38,562 nt of DNA from Chromera velia (taxonomy: Eukaryota > Sar > Chromeraceae). The DNA lies in the NCBI GenBank assembly GCA_018398765.1, contig JAHBMJ010000931.1, positions 1 to 38,562 on the forward strand, given 5' to 3'. The notes beneath the pieces were generated by a model. It did not search any database, was not told where the DNA came from, and was given only the letters and a program-made list of their open reading frames with translations. Shown piece by piece: positions 8,330 through 18,754 of this stretch; position 1 is the first letter of the stretch; each line of letters starts with the position of its first letter. The position numbers and the translations under genes are program-made.

Positions 8330-10539
8330 GGTCGAGAGGGCTTGGGTATAATTACTGGGTATCTATATCTGCATCGAATGCCCTAGCTCGAATTCCAAAT
8401 GGAGACTGCTTGAGGCTGAACAGCAGATAAAAAATCGAATCAGAAACAGAATTTTCCTGTCGAGTCCGTAAGGCTTCCAGCAGAGACTCCGACTCCGTGA
8501 TCACATCATCACAAACGAAAGATGAATGGGCTGTACGATGGCTGTACGTAGAGATCATTAGAGATCTGTATTAATACGTAGAGATCTCTGTAGAGCAAAT
8601 TCTGAGCAATGAGCACAACTTTGATCGGGGGATGCAATATTTGCAGGATACCTGTACCGGGGCCCTGCATGCCGCAAGGGGGCCGGTTTGTGACGTAATT
8701 AAAGGTTCCTGGGGCTATGGCCCAGCTACTTTTTCAACGTAGTCGGGCTTAGTATAGCCCGATATCAGGAAAGTCTAAGCTAGTCGTAAAATAAAAGACA
8801 AATTTCATAATACATGCACTGCCAGATACTGCCAGATACCGCCATGCTCGCTTTTACTGAGAAATTTACTCGCTTTGAGAAACGATGAGAAACAGAGATG
8901 GCCAGAGGGGAGGAGGAAAGGGGGAGGGTGTGAGAAACTTAAAAAATCTTAATAAATCCTGACTAGTAAGATTTATAAGTCCTGGGAACCAGCCAAGATA
9001 GGCCTGGATAAGACCAAACCAGAAATAACCAGAAAAGGCGCCGCCTTTACGACTGGTCAATCATAAAATTCATATTGAACTCACTGTTGGTTACCACATC
9101 CATGAGGCTCTATACTCAGAATAATACTCTGACGACACATTTTATTTTAACGGGCTCCGCATTTATAACGTCTTTCATCATATTATAGGCACTCAGTTGC
9201 TTAACAAAAAACATGGTTCAAAATTATTTAAAATTTACTTAATCGTTCATCAAGGCTAGACAGTGTCCAGTTCACTGTAAACAGTATTATAGTTTGTGAA
9301 GCAGTTTGATCCATTATAGAGACAAACATATATTTTTTTTAATTGTTTAAAATTATTATGATCGACAAAATACATTAAAAACCTATACCCAAAACCATAT
9401 CTTTCATTTGTATAATCAACAATTAAGTAAATGATCGATGGATATATGAATTGAAGTGGTTAGAGCTGGGGAGCCACCACTTATAAGCCATAGGCTCTCA
9501 GGCTGGCCAAGACTGGCTAACCATAGGGCATGTATGCATGCATGAATGGTTTGTTTATACACAATCTAGGCTTAGAGGAGCGATGAAAATGTTATGCCGA
9601 GTCCCTCTAGCAAGATATAGAGGGTTTGATGAATGAAATGATAAGAAAGTTCATACGCGTGGTGAACTTGATTCTCTTCAGCGGTTCTTATGATTCTCAT
9701 ATATAAGGTCATGTGGTTTCCATTCGTTTTTTTCCATTCCATTTTGTTTTCCTTTTCCAGTGTAAATTAGCACGCCTTTTACTTTTGCAGCTCTAACGCC
9801 CGATCGGTAAATCCTCTTCTTGTACCCACTTGGAATAAGGAGCAGCTCAGCCAGGCACATCAATCAACGGCGTTGAATGAGCCTGTAAATCCTTGCTTCG
9901 TTGCACGTCCACGAAACAGCAAGACAACTTATTGTTCCCCTCAAGTCCTGAAACAAAGCAGAAACTTTAATTGCCAGTGGCCCCAGCTGCACGTGTCTGG
10001 CCAGAGACGACCAGTCAAGGTAGTGCACTCAGTTCCTTCCAACGTGTTGTTGGAATGGGCCCAGCGATCGGTCTCATTCAGCGGAGAAAAAGAAGGACGG
10101 GCGATACAGAGAGCAAGAAGGGCGGAATGAGGGGAAAAGGCAACGAGGACACCTGACAATACGGCAGGCAAGCAAACATGCAGGCATGCAGGCAAGGAGG
10201 CATGAGTCCATTCATGCATCCAACAAGGGACCAGAATGAAGGGGGAAGAGGGACTGTTGACGGAAAAAGCTTTCTTGGGAGAAGGAAGGAAGAGTCACCC
10301 ACCGAGTCGGTCTTTCTGAAGGACAGAGTAGAAAAACAGAGAAATGAGATGAAGCAGGAAGAGGACCCAGTCTTGTGTGGTGGAGGGAGTCAACGAAGGG
10401 AAGAAGGAGGGAACGGTCACGATCGAATTTCTTTCGGTCCGCCTTCTCCTTTCTTTATCCCTTGCACAATCTTCTCCCCAGGACTCATTCAGACAGACTG
10501 GAACGGCAGAAGCCAAAGATACGACCCCCCCGTCTCCGC
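8330..10539. other. Intergenic, no gene seen
   Basis: About 2.2 kb, AT-rich from 8760 to 9870. It holds short direct repeats (ACTGCCAGAT at 8818-8840; GAGATC clusters at 8540-8600) and two adjacent hairpins at 8708-8762. The open frames seen here are short with no recognisable motifs. The right-hand part probably includes the 3' untranslated region of the histidine-rich gene. Confidence 0.5.
8708..8762. other. Two adjacent hairpins in intergenic DNA
   Basis: CTGGG...CCCAG pairs around 8709-8725, and TCGGGCT-TAGTAT-AGCCCGA forms a perfect 7-bp stem at 8743-8762. A GC-rich stretch at 8655-8690 precedes them within otherwise AT-rich sequence. This could be a structured RNA or a transposon fragment. 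No known RNA family was recognised. Confidence 0.35.
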
Positions 10540-12347
10540 TCATCTGGCGGTGGGAACTCCTAGGGGCAGGTATTTGGCTGTACCCACACGGTTGCCCGAT
10601 CTTCTTCCGTGCACATTTGCCGTCTGGGGCCGTGTGGGTCTCTCTCTCTGTCCGTGCTGCGTCGAAAGAGCCGCAGGGATGAGGGCAGGGTCCGTGACTT
10701 CGAGGACGTCACTGGAAGTGGCAGAGCAAGCAACCTGCAGTAAGTAAACAAAAGTTGCGCAACAAATTCACATCGGCAGTGGACCTCGTTGGGCATTCTG
10801 GCAGGATACTTATTCTCCTTGTTGGTTTCTTTGCAGGGCTATTTAATCTCTTTCTGCATGAGAGGAAATGACAGATTTTCTTTTGATCAGAAAATGAATG
10901 AGCTGAAGCAGGCAACCAGGCAAGCAGTAGTAAGGAAGACAAGAACATAGAAAGAAAGAAAGAAAGAAAGAAAGGGTGAAACGAAGACGAAAAAACAAAG
11001 AGAAGAGAAGAGAAGAGAAGAGAAGAGAGAGCGCACCTCGACCCATCCTCCATCGGCAGTCACTTGCACCCCACCACTTGTTCCATGGGGGGCACCTGCA
11101 GTCAGTCAGCCAAATGCATGTTTAGATTGTACACAAGTACCATGTGCATGTGTTTGAAGGCGCGGTGTACACCAACTAAGAAATCTTTGTGATTGCACGT
11201 CGCTCACAAGAGATGGAGATTCTCACAACATTTGCTCGTCGAGACTCCAAAGGAAGTCCAGGACCCCCATTTGCTTTGCTCTACTCAGTTTCACGAACCG
11301 CTCTTCTAAAATGAAGGGCCGCTAACTGAGGCAGGGACGGAAGTTGCATTATCGAGAGAAGAGCGGTTCTGGCTCGATCGCCTTCTTTTTGAATGATGAA
11401 AACTGAAAACTGTCCCGCTTTTTCAGTCTGGAGGAACCCGTGCGCCTGTCGAAAGAAGTACGTGGCTCATTGACTATGTGAATGAATGAGTGAATGCAGG
11501 ACCGAGCAAATGACTCCGGTGAATGGCCATTGGCTGAGAAGGGCAGTCTAGCTGGTCAGTCGAGGGAGGCACAAATTCGCATGGGTCTGACACGATATTC
11601 CTCTCTGTCTCTTGGCTCTTGTGAAACTTTCACCAGTCGGCGGAGCCAATGACTCACTTGCGCGCAATCCGCTTGCTGTTTGGGGTCTGCAAGGAGATCA
11701 ATCATGCACTAGACGCGCTTCAATGTGCACAGACTCGCCCGCGCATGAGCAATGAGACAGAAAAAGAGACAAGCAGCAAGGGCAAGAGGGAGTTTAGACC
11801 ACCCAGCCGAATTGCAGAGCCACATGCTGAAATAGAGTTTCAGAAACCCATTAATTCCCTTAAGTGAGCCAAAACCAAACCACGCACAAAGGCATCTGTA
11901 CGCGTGCGGTCCTATATCGGCACTACTTGCGAAGATGAAAACATGAATCCAACACATGCATGTACGAAGACATGCACATCTCGATGAAATCTAGCTATGA
12001 AATAGTCAGACAGTCTGCGGAAGAAGACAGAGTGCACAATCGATTAAAAACACAAATCTGAATACGTCCTTTCGATGAGACCGTTTGTACATCCGGCCTC
12101 ATTGGTCTTTTGTGTCCGCTTTTCTGACCGCCATCCACCCGTCTTTAGAGATTCTATCCCGACTTCGTTCAGTCACAGCCGCAAAACGACAAGCAGCTTT
12201 GCTGCAAACAGATTAGCAGGCAGACCTTCGCGATGCAACCGCATAGCCCGCCGAGGGCCCCGGAGTGGGGAGCGTGACAGGCAGAGGGGCTCTGTGGTCC
12301 TCTGTGGAGACGGCGGCAAGGGATCGCCTTGCAGGGTAGGTCTGCAC

Positions 12348-12381
<34 letters not shown>

Positions 12382-14643
12382 CGCGGGACAAGCAGATACA
12401 CAAACACAAACACACACAGAATGAGGAAGGGAGGCAGGCGGGCAGGACGAGAGAGGGAAATGAAAAAATTTGCATCCACGGAGATAAAGGAAAGAGTTTG
12501 TTGTGTTCTTGTGTGTATTGACTCCGCCAAGGATTCGCTGTGAGGAAAGGACCCGGAATTGACTCAAAGAAAAGAAAAGGAAAGAAAAAAAACGACGCAT
12601 GTCTAGGCCCCCTTCAATTCAGCAACTCACCGTGGAAGTGCGCATCTGGGGTCCTGCGTAGGTTGTGAGCACCCTGGGGTCCTCCCTTGGTGCGTGCGTC
12701 AGGTGCCTCACGTCCCTTGTGGCGCTCATTGTACCTGCAAAGTCGCTTGCAAGATTGGGTGTCTACCAGGAGAAAAGAAAAACACAGAGAGAGACGACAG
12801 AGCGCCCCTTCAGAATGTACGGATGACTTTTTGGCTTTACCCTTCAAAAGAAGGCCCCCTCCTCTGTAAGGCTTGCTGAGTCCCACACACAATGATCCCC
12901 ACATATGTCCAAGCATGAGCATCCACAGCCCCCCCCCCTGATGCGTGCTGCCGTGAACTCATTCACTCACCCACTCACCTGGCACATGATGCTCATGGTG
13001 CACTTCCCGTCTGTGGAGTTTCTCGTCCATGTGATGGTGGTCATGGGCGTGGTGCACTTCCTGCATGGGGGGGGGGAGCAAAGCGACAAGCAAGCAAGCA
13101 AGCAAGATACAAGACACAGACAGACACTGATTCGCAAACACGTACAATGAAACAAAAGAGAAAAAAGAAAGGAATCAAGGAACAAAACAAAGAAGAAGAA
13201 AGAGGTCAAAAGGGGAAGGGAATGTATGACAGCAGATGAGGAAACAAACTACGAGCTGGCCCACACTCCCCGAGACCTCCCTGTGTCAGTGCATGAGGCA
13301 AAAGAACTGCATGAATGCGACAGACAAACGTGACGAAAACCAAGGGCCTTGCATGCATGGAAGAAGACCTGAAATTGCTGTGCGTCCGGTCTCTCACTTT
13401 TTCTTGGTTTCTCTCTGGTATAAAAATCTGAAGGGCGCATGTTCATGCCTGTATCTCAAATAGAGAAGTGAAAATGGCTCTCTTCTTCACTCACCTCCTT
13501 CTGATGTTCTTCCTGGTGATGGTGTACGTCGTGGTAGTGGTGGAGTCTGCAGGACAGCAGGTGAGTGAAGAGAAAACGTGGGTGAACGGTAAATACGAAG
13601 ATAGGTAAGTTGCGTGTTTGCAATCAATTCAGCAAGAATGGAATAGAAGACCACGATTTTCGGGAGATGGAGACGGACTCAAAGACCAAATCCGAAGAAG
13701 AGGAAATGCTGTAAAATGAATTAAAAGGGAAAAAGCCCGGAAGAGCACTTTCTTTGGTCTGCACAGACGATAGCATTTCTGCAGAGAAGTGTAAGATCCA
13801 TACACCGGTAACATCTCTTAGGCGAAACAATTGCTGAGTGTCCAGAGGTGTCTCTCACGATTTTTTCCTTTCTGATACGATTCTGATTAAGCAAAGGGGA
13901 TTCGTATGAGTTCAAATGAATCTGAACTTTGAGACGTTCCTACTGTGCTCTCTCGCTACATCATCGCTCGTTTGATTCTTTGAAAACCTCCATTCGCATC
14001 AATCCGTTTGGAGAGCAACGCCAGGCTGATAGGAGAAATTCAGTCGCAAAATTTTGGCCCAAACTGACTGGTGGTGGTGATGGTCGTGATGGTGGTGGTG
14101 TACTGCGAAGAGGAGGAGAGGGGAGGGTAGGGGAGATGCATGGATTCAACGGGCAGAACCGAGTCAAACTTAGATGGGATGCCGCCAGGCAAAGGATCAA
14201 TAAAGTGAAACGCAAACGAAACATGAAAGAAAATAGGGAGGACAGGCGACAACGGTCTCTTCCTCTGCTCTTCCCCCCCCCACGCCATCACTCGCGTCCT
14301 TCCGGGCCCATGCAGGCCAATACTTCAGTCCTCTGCATGTGAATTTCAAGCATCAAATCCATTGCCATCTCGGAATTGTTTTCGGCTGACCTTCGTCAAT
14401 GTGCCGCTGGTGGTGGTGATGGTGGTTGTGGTGGACGTGGTGGCGATGCCTGCAGGAAGAAAGGAATAGGCAGACAGCCAAAGGATTCCAGGAAGAGGGA
14501 CGTCCGAGAAAAATGGATTTCTGAACGCGTGCGGAGGAGTTTTGCTTCCTCGCAGCAGATGAGAAGCAGATTTAGAGACGGAGAGAAGAAGGTGAATTAT
14601 AGGAACGTGTCAAACATTCTGAGAATTCAAGGACGATAGCCGG

Positions 14644-14678
<35 letters not shown>

Positions 14679-14752
14679 CACACACACACACACACTTACA
14701 CACACACACACACATGCACACACACACACACATGCACACGCACACACACTTA

Positions 14753-14783
<31 letters not shown>

Positions 14784-14996
14784 GCGCGCGCGCACACGCA
14801 CACACAGAGAAGGAGAGGGATGGACGGAGAGGGAGGGGAGAGGACGAGGGCAAGGGAGGCAAGCCAAGATGACGGAAAGGAAAGAGGAACTCACCGCACT
14901 CTGTGAATGTGATGGAAGTGGTTCTCGTGATGGACGTTCTCACGGTGATCTGCATGCAATTGACAGACAGACAGACGGACAGACAGACAGACGGAC

Positions 14997-15064
<68 letters not shown>

Positions 15065-16137
15065 TTGTGGGACTAATATTGTTTGGCAAAGAGGAACGCA
15101 AACTGCTGGAGAAGGGCACAGGAGCAGGCACATGCAGGAAACGAGAGAGACAGACGGCGGAGAGAGGGAATGGATTGCGGGATGATGTCCGTTCAGGTGA
15201 GTAGGGGGGTGGAGGACGAATGGATGGAAGGTCGGGAGAACGGACGGTGCCGTCGTTCAGAATTTGTACCATCTCTTTGTGTCTTTCTCTTAGGTTTCTG
15301 ACATCTTTTGACGCTCACTCTGCTGCTCAAAAGACAGAATTACAAGTTGCGCGAAAAAAAGAGAAAAACTGACGCACGCAGCACATGGTGATGGTGCAGC
15401 TCCCTCTTCCTGTGTACTGGTTTGTGGGTATGGTAGTGGTCAAGCTCTGTGTCGTACTCCTGCATGCAGACGTCAAAGCAATTTAGGAACTAAATGACAG
15501 GGATATCGCCATTGAAGCGCAAGGATTTGCTGCGTGTGTGCACTGTGCTGTCTGCATGCGGGTACACCAACATACATGTATGCATGCAGCCTCAGGTCAG
15601 TCATTTTGCTCGTAAGTGACGAGTGGCAAGAGCTCTGTTCCTGAAGTGGTCAGCAGCCTACCATCAGGTCGTCGAAAGGAACGGGGAAGGAAGGACAAAA
15701 AAAAACAACCCCCCGGCCACTTTTCCAGGGGACCACATTCCTCATCAGCTGGAAGGCCTGACTGACCTCCACGTGTTGGTATTCTTTCACTTTCCTTGTC
15801 CTCGTTGGAGACATCACTGAGGTCTCGTAGAAGCCTCCTGAGGGCACTGCAGCGCATGAAACAAACGAAGGTCATGCACACGAAAACAGGAAAAGTGCAT
15901 GACGAAGCCTCGAGAAGGCGGGACACGTATATGCGCACCGGCTGATCTCGGGCGTCCTGTGGAACGGAAACTTCCTCCAGTCAGGCCGCCGTAAGTTCGC
16001 AGAGGCATGATCACACTGGGCTGTCGGTAGCCCCGAGAGGTATAGGCCCCAGACATTCTACCAGAGCCAACGTTCATCGAAAGGTAGGGGGAGGTCCCGT
16101 CCCTCATGTACTTGGAAGGTACTCGTCCTGTCAGCAT
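10540..16137 (-). CDS. Histidine-rich protein, 13-exon gene
   Basis: Exons on the minus strand: 16137-15939, 15846-15767, 15459-15378, 14949-14895, 14449-14391, 14102-14069, 13546-13495, 13060-12979, 12734-12631, 12341-12226, 11686-11658, 11095-11037, 10734-10540. Every intron is GT...GCAG and the reading frame closes at all 12 junctions, giving 1,146 nt and 381 residues from ATG ([14 protein letters not shown]) to TGA. Exons of 29 and 34 bp are required to keep frame. Residues about 94-214 hold some 54 histidines in 121 positions, in runs such as [11 protein letters not shown] and [10 protein letters not shown] mixed with Asp, Glu and Arg. The N-terminus is Gly/Ser/Tyr/Arg-rich and the C-terminus is Ala/Thr/Arg-rich. 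No signal peptide or membrane segment is seen. Such tracts can bind Zn, Ni, Cu or Fe, but no family is recognised and the function is unknown. Confidence 0.75.
10950..11030. repeat. AAAG and GAGAA microsatellites
   Basis: (GAAA)n near 10952-10975 followed by (AGAGA)n near 11000-11030. They lie in the last intron of the histidine-rich gene, immediately 3' of exon 12 in transcript sense. Confidence 0.8.
12346..12381. repeat. (CAGA)n microsatellite at a splice acceptor
   Basis: On the minus strand it reads (TCTG)n and ends at TGTGTGCAG, directly before exon 10 of the histidine-rich gene. It thus serves as the pyrimidine-containing tract of that 3' splice site. Confidence 0.8.
14644..14807. repeat. 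(CA)n with a (CG)n core microsatellite
   Basis: About 160 bp of CA dinucleotides with TG and TT interruptions and a (CG)n run at 14770-14792. It is intronic, between exons 4 and 5 of the histidine-rich gene. The CG/CA alternation has Z-DNA-forming potential. Confidence 0.9.
14962..15065. repeat. (CAGA)n microsatellite at a splice acceptor
   Basis: About 25 tetranucleotide units with occasional G or T variants. On the minus strand the (TCTG)n tract ends about ten bases before the GCAG acceptor of exon 4 of the histidine-rich gene. Confidence 0.9.
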
Positions 16138-16170
16138 GGTTGGTCTCCCACTCGATCGACCGGTCGAGTG

Positions 16171-16192
16171 ACAGCTATATAGGTATATAAGT
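16171..16192 (-). promoter_or_regulatory. TATA-like motif upstream of the histidine-rich gene
   Basis: On the minus strand, TTATATACCTATATAGC lies about 40-55 bp upstream of the ATG at 16137. Next to it is a perfect 12-bp palindrome, TCGACCGGTCGA (16156-16167). Position and composition fit a core promoter, but there is no direct evidence. Confidence 0.3.
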
Positions 16193-17477
16193 GAGACCAA
16201 AGGAAAAGACCGGGGGAAATCAGAAGCAAGGCAAGCAGACTCAGGGAAAGCACAGAAGCACAACAGAGCTTTTGTGACTCATTTATACATGAACCGCAAG
16301 TAGTAACGGGACGTACCGTCGGTTCTGATGACAGTAGCCATGCACGGCTGGGAAGGGGAGAAAGGCGGGCGGACACATGCAACCGAGCTACGCGCTGCCA
16401 TGCGTGCATGACAAAAATTTTCTTATCGCCTCTCCGGGCGTGTATATTAACGGGATGCACCCAACCAGTTGGGTGAGTGCCTTGGGGGGGTCCGCTAATT
16501 GATGCACACACTCGGGGGCTTGGGCATGTCTAAGTTGTGTGCTGCCATGCGGCGGGGGCCACGGCAGCGAAGTATGCTTTTCGGGACCGCGCGTGCATCA
16601 TATGCATGTACAACTCCATACGAGTTACTTGAGGGGCACGCATGCACAAAGTAATTAAGGTATGTATGACCACAGCTCCATGCGAGTTGCTTGAGGGGCA
16701 CATTTTGAAACTCGGGCGATATTAACCGTGACAGAGATAGAACCGATCCCCCCCCCAAAAAATAAAAAAATGCGTTATGCGAGTGCATGCGATCTCAGGG
16801 CCTCTCAGCTGATCTTAGCAGAACTGAGCTGCCCCCCGAGGTGACGAGATGTACCCAACCAGTTGGGTGAGTGCCTCGGGGGGGTCTGCTAATTGATGTA
16901 TACCCTTAGGAGCTTGGGCATGTCGATCTAAGTTATGTGCTGCCATGGGGCAGGGGCCACGGCAGTGAAGTATGCTTTTCAGGACTGCGCGCACGTCGTA
17001 TGCATGTGCAACTCCGTGCGAGTTACTTGAGAGGCACGTATGTGCAAAGTAATTCAGGCATGTGTGATTGCGGCTCCATGCGAGTTACTTGAGGGGCACA
17101 TTTTAGAACTCGGGCAACACCGACCATGACAAAGATAGAACCAATCCCCCCCTCAAAAATGAAAAAATACGTTATGTGAGTGCGTATGATCTCAGGGCCT
17201 TTCGGCTGATCTCAGCAGAGTTGAGCTGCCCTCCAAGGCGATGCTTAACCTATCCATACCAGAGCATCGCCCCGGGGGGCAGCTCAGCTCTGCTGAGATC
17301 AGCCGAGAGGCCCTAAGATCGCACGGATCCGCATAATGCATTTTTTTATTTTTTGGGGGGGGGGGTTCGGTTTTGTCTCTGTCTATCCGTCATGGTGTCA
17401 CCCAAATTCCAAAATGTGCCCCTCAAGTAAGTCGTATGGAGCAGCGATCGCATCTACTATACTTAACCCAGCAAGCT

Positions 17478-17690
17478 TTTTTTTTTTAGCCACAGGCGCC
17501 TGTATGCGTTTTTTTAGATATAAATCCTACGTTATCGCCCTCGCGTAGGGGCCCCGGAAAGTCCATTACTATATTGTACATTCGCTTTCACGGACGAGCC
17601 CTTTTTTTTTAGCCACACGCACGCGCGTGCACGCGTTCTTTTAGACACAAACCACATGCCCCGCGACCAGCCCCGGAAAGACCACCGCCT
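17478..17690. repeat. Direct repeat pair inside the foldback element
   Basis: Two copies, about 120 bp apart, share TTTTTTTTAGCCACA, then a GC-rich alternating stretch, CGTTYTTTTAGA, and later CCCCGGAAAG. They lie within the sequence that interrupts the inverted arm. Confidence 0.6.
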
Positions 17691-17795
17691 AAAATGGTCC
17701 CGCAAGCAAAAAATTAACTAAACGCTATACGGATGAGTGCCTTAATTGCGCGTGCCCGTGAAAAGGGTGAGTGCCTTGGAATTGAAATTATCCGG

Positions 17796-17965
17796 CTGAG
17801 GATATTTGACGGGCCATAAAATTGGCATAAATGTTTGACGGGCCAGGGATTTTTGACGAGCCAGGCTATTTTGATGAGCCACGCTATTTTGATGGGCCAG
17901 GGATATTTCACGGGCCTGGTGATCTTGACCGGCTCATTTTTTTGATAGGCCAGGCTAGTTATATA
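17796..17965. repeat. Degenerate 18-20 bp tandem repeat
   Basis: Seven or eight degenerate units of the type TTTGACGGGCCAGGGAT, TTGATGAGCCACGCTATT, TTGATGGGCCAGGGATAT and TTCACGGGCCTGG. They are in the interrupting part of the foldback element. Confidence 0.7.
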
Positions 17966-18197
17966 TAATTACTTCGCTCCTCATGATACGTGCCCCTCAA
18001 TTCAAGTAACTCGCACGGAGTTGCATGTGTACGGTCCCAAAAAGCATATTTTGTGTACGTTGCCGTGGCCCCCGCTACTTTGCATAGGCAAGACATGCCC
18101 AAGTCGATATCGCCCTGATGCTTTGCATCAATCAAATTATGGCCGACCCCCTAAATGGCCCCCCGAGGCACTCACCCGACTGGTTGGGTGTATCCCG

Positions 18198-18754
18198 TGA
18201 CAAAAAAAATGCAAGCGCGCACTGCATGTGCATGTGAGAGAACGAACGTCTGCATGCCGGTTTTTTGGTCGATCTTCCCCTAACTTTAATTTCTTTATTG
18301 ACTCAGTGTTCTCAGACTGAGAGCTCTTCCTCTGACATTGAATGCTCAAGAATCCAAGTGTACGCATACTATTTCCATGTCAGAGCGACTCGGTCAAGTA
18401 CGGGCAGACTTCAATCTTGCTGGCTCCGCCTCTGTGTAGAAAGAATCAACGAAAGGCCTCTAGAAGTCGAGCGAACGAGCGCTTTTCAACCGGACGGAAT
18501 TCAAGTACATGTGAGACTACCACAAGAGTATTCGATCGATCGGTCAGGGCTCGAACTGACAACTCCGCTGTTTTTTTACCAGCATAAAGCGATCTGCTGG
18601 CACTGCATCGGTTTTTTGTGCCGGATACTGGACTACACAGCACACCTTGGCATGTATACAAACTCGTTACTGGACTGTCTTACTTTGCTTCTTCGTCTTT
18701 TTCCCGCTTTGCCACGACTTTGCCGCATTTGATCAGCAAAATTGTAGAGCGACA
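18198..18754. other. Upstream region of the large receptor gene
   Basis: No supported gene. It probably contains the promoter and 5' untranslated region. The tract at 18660-18735 is pyrimidine-rich and ends at GATCAG, so an additional 5' exon with an intron ending near here is possible. Confidence 0.35.

Larger units (their letters stand above)
16451..18197. mobile_element. Foldback-type repeat element with long inverted termini
   Basis: The left terminus CGGGATGCACCCAACCAGTT (16451 on) and the inverted right terminus ending at 18197 match for at least 30 bp (CGGGATRCACCCAACCAGTY, then GGGTGAGTGCC). The left unit is tandemly duplicated with a 394-bp period (about 16459-16852 and 16853-17246). 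An inverted partial copy follows at 17266-17450, separated by a 9-bp stem (GGCGATGCT/AGCATCGCC) at the centre. The inverted copy resumes at about 17985-18197 after roughly 530 bp of other repeats. No coding frame was recognised and no target duplication was found. The structure resembles foldback DNA transposons. It sits between two divergently transcribed genes. Confidence 0.7.

Noticed and set aside
10178-10747. 189-codon plus-strand frame
   Set aside because: It overlaps the phase-verified last exon of the minus-strand histidine-rich gene and has no recognisable motif.
12169-12600. Minus-strand Cys/Val/Leu-rich frames near (CAGA)n
   Set aside because: Their composition comes from the microsatellite. 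Only the 116-bp exon at 12226-12341 in one of these frames is supported.
14610-15272. Minus-strand CVCVCV and SVCLSVCL frames
   Set aside because: They are translations of CA and CAGA microsatellites in introns.
18647-18754. Signal-peptide-like upstream extension of receptor exon 1
   Set aside because: The frame is open to 18647, with a hydrophobic stretch, but it has no ATG. It might be untranslated or part of an intron, so the start was placed at 18755.
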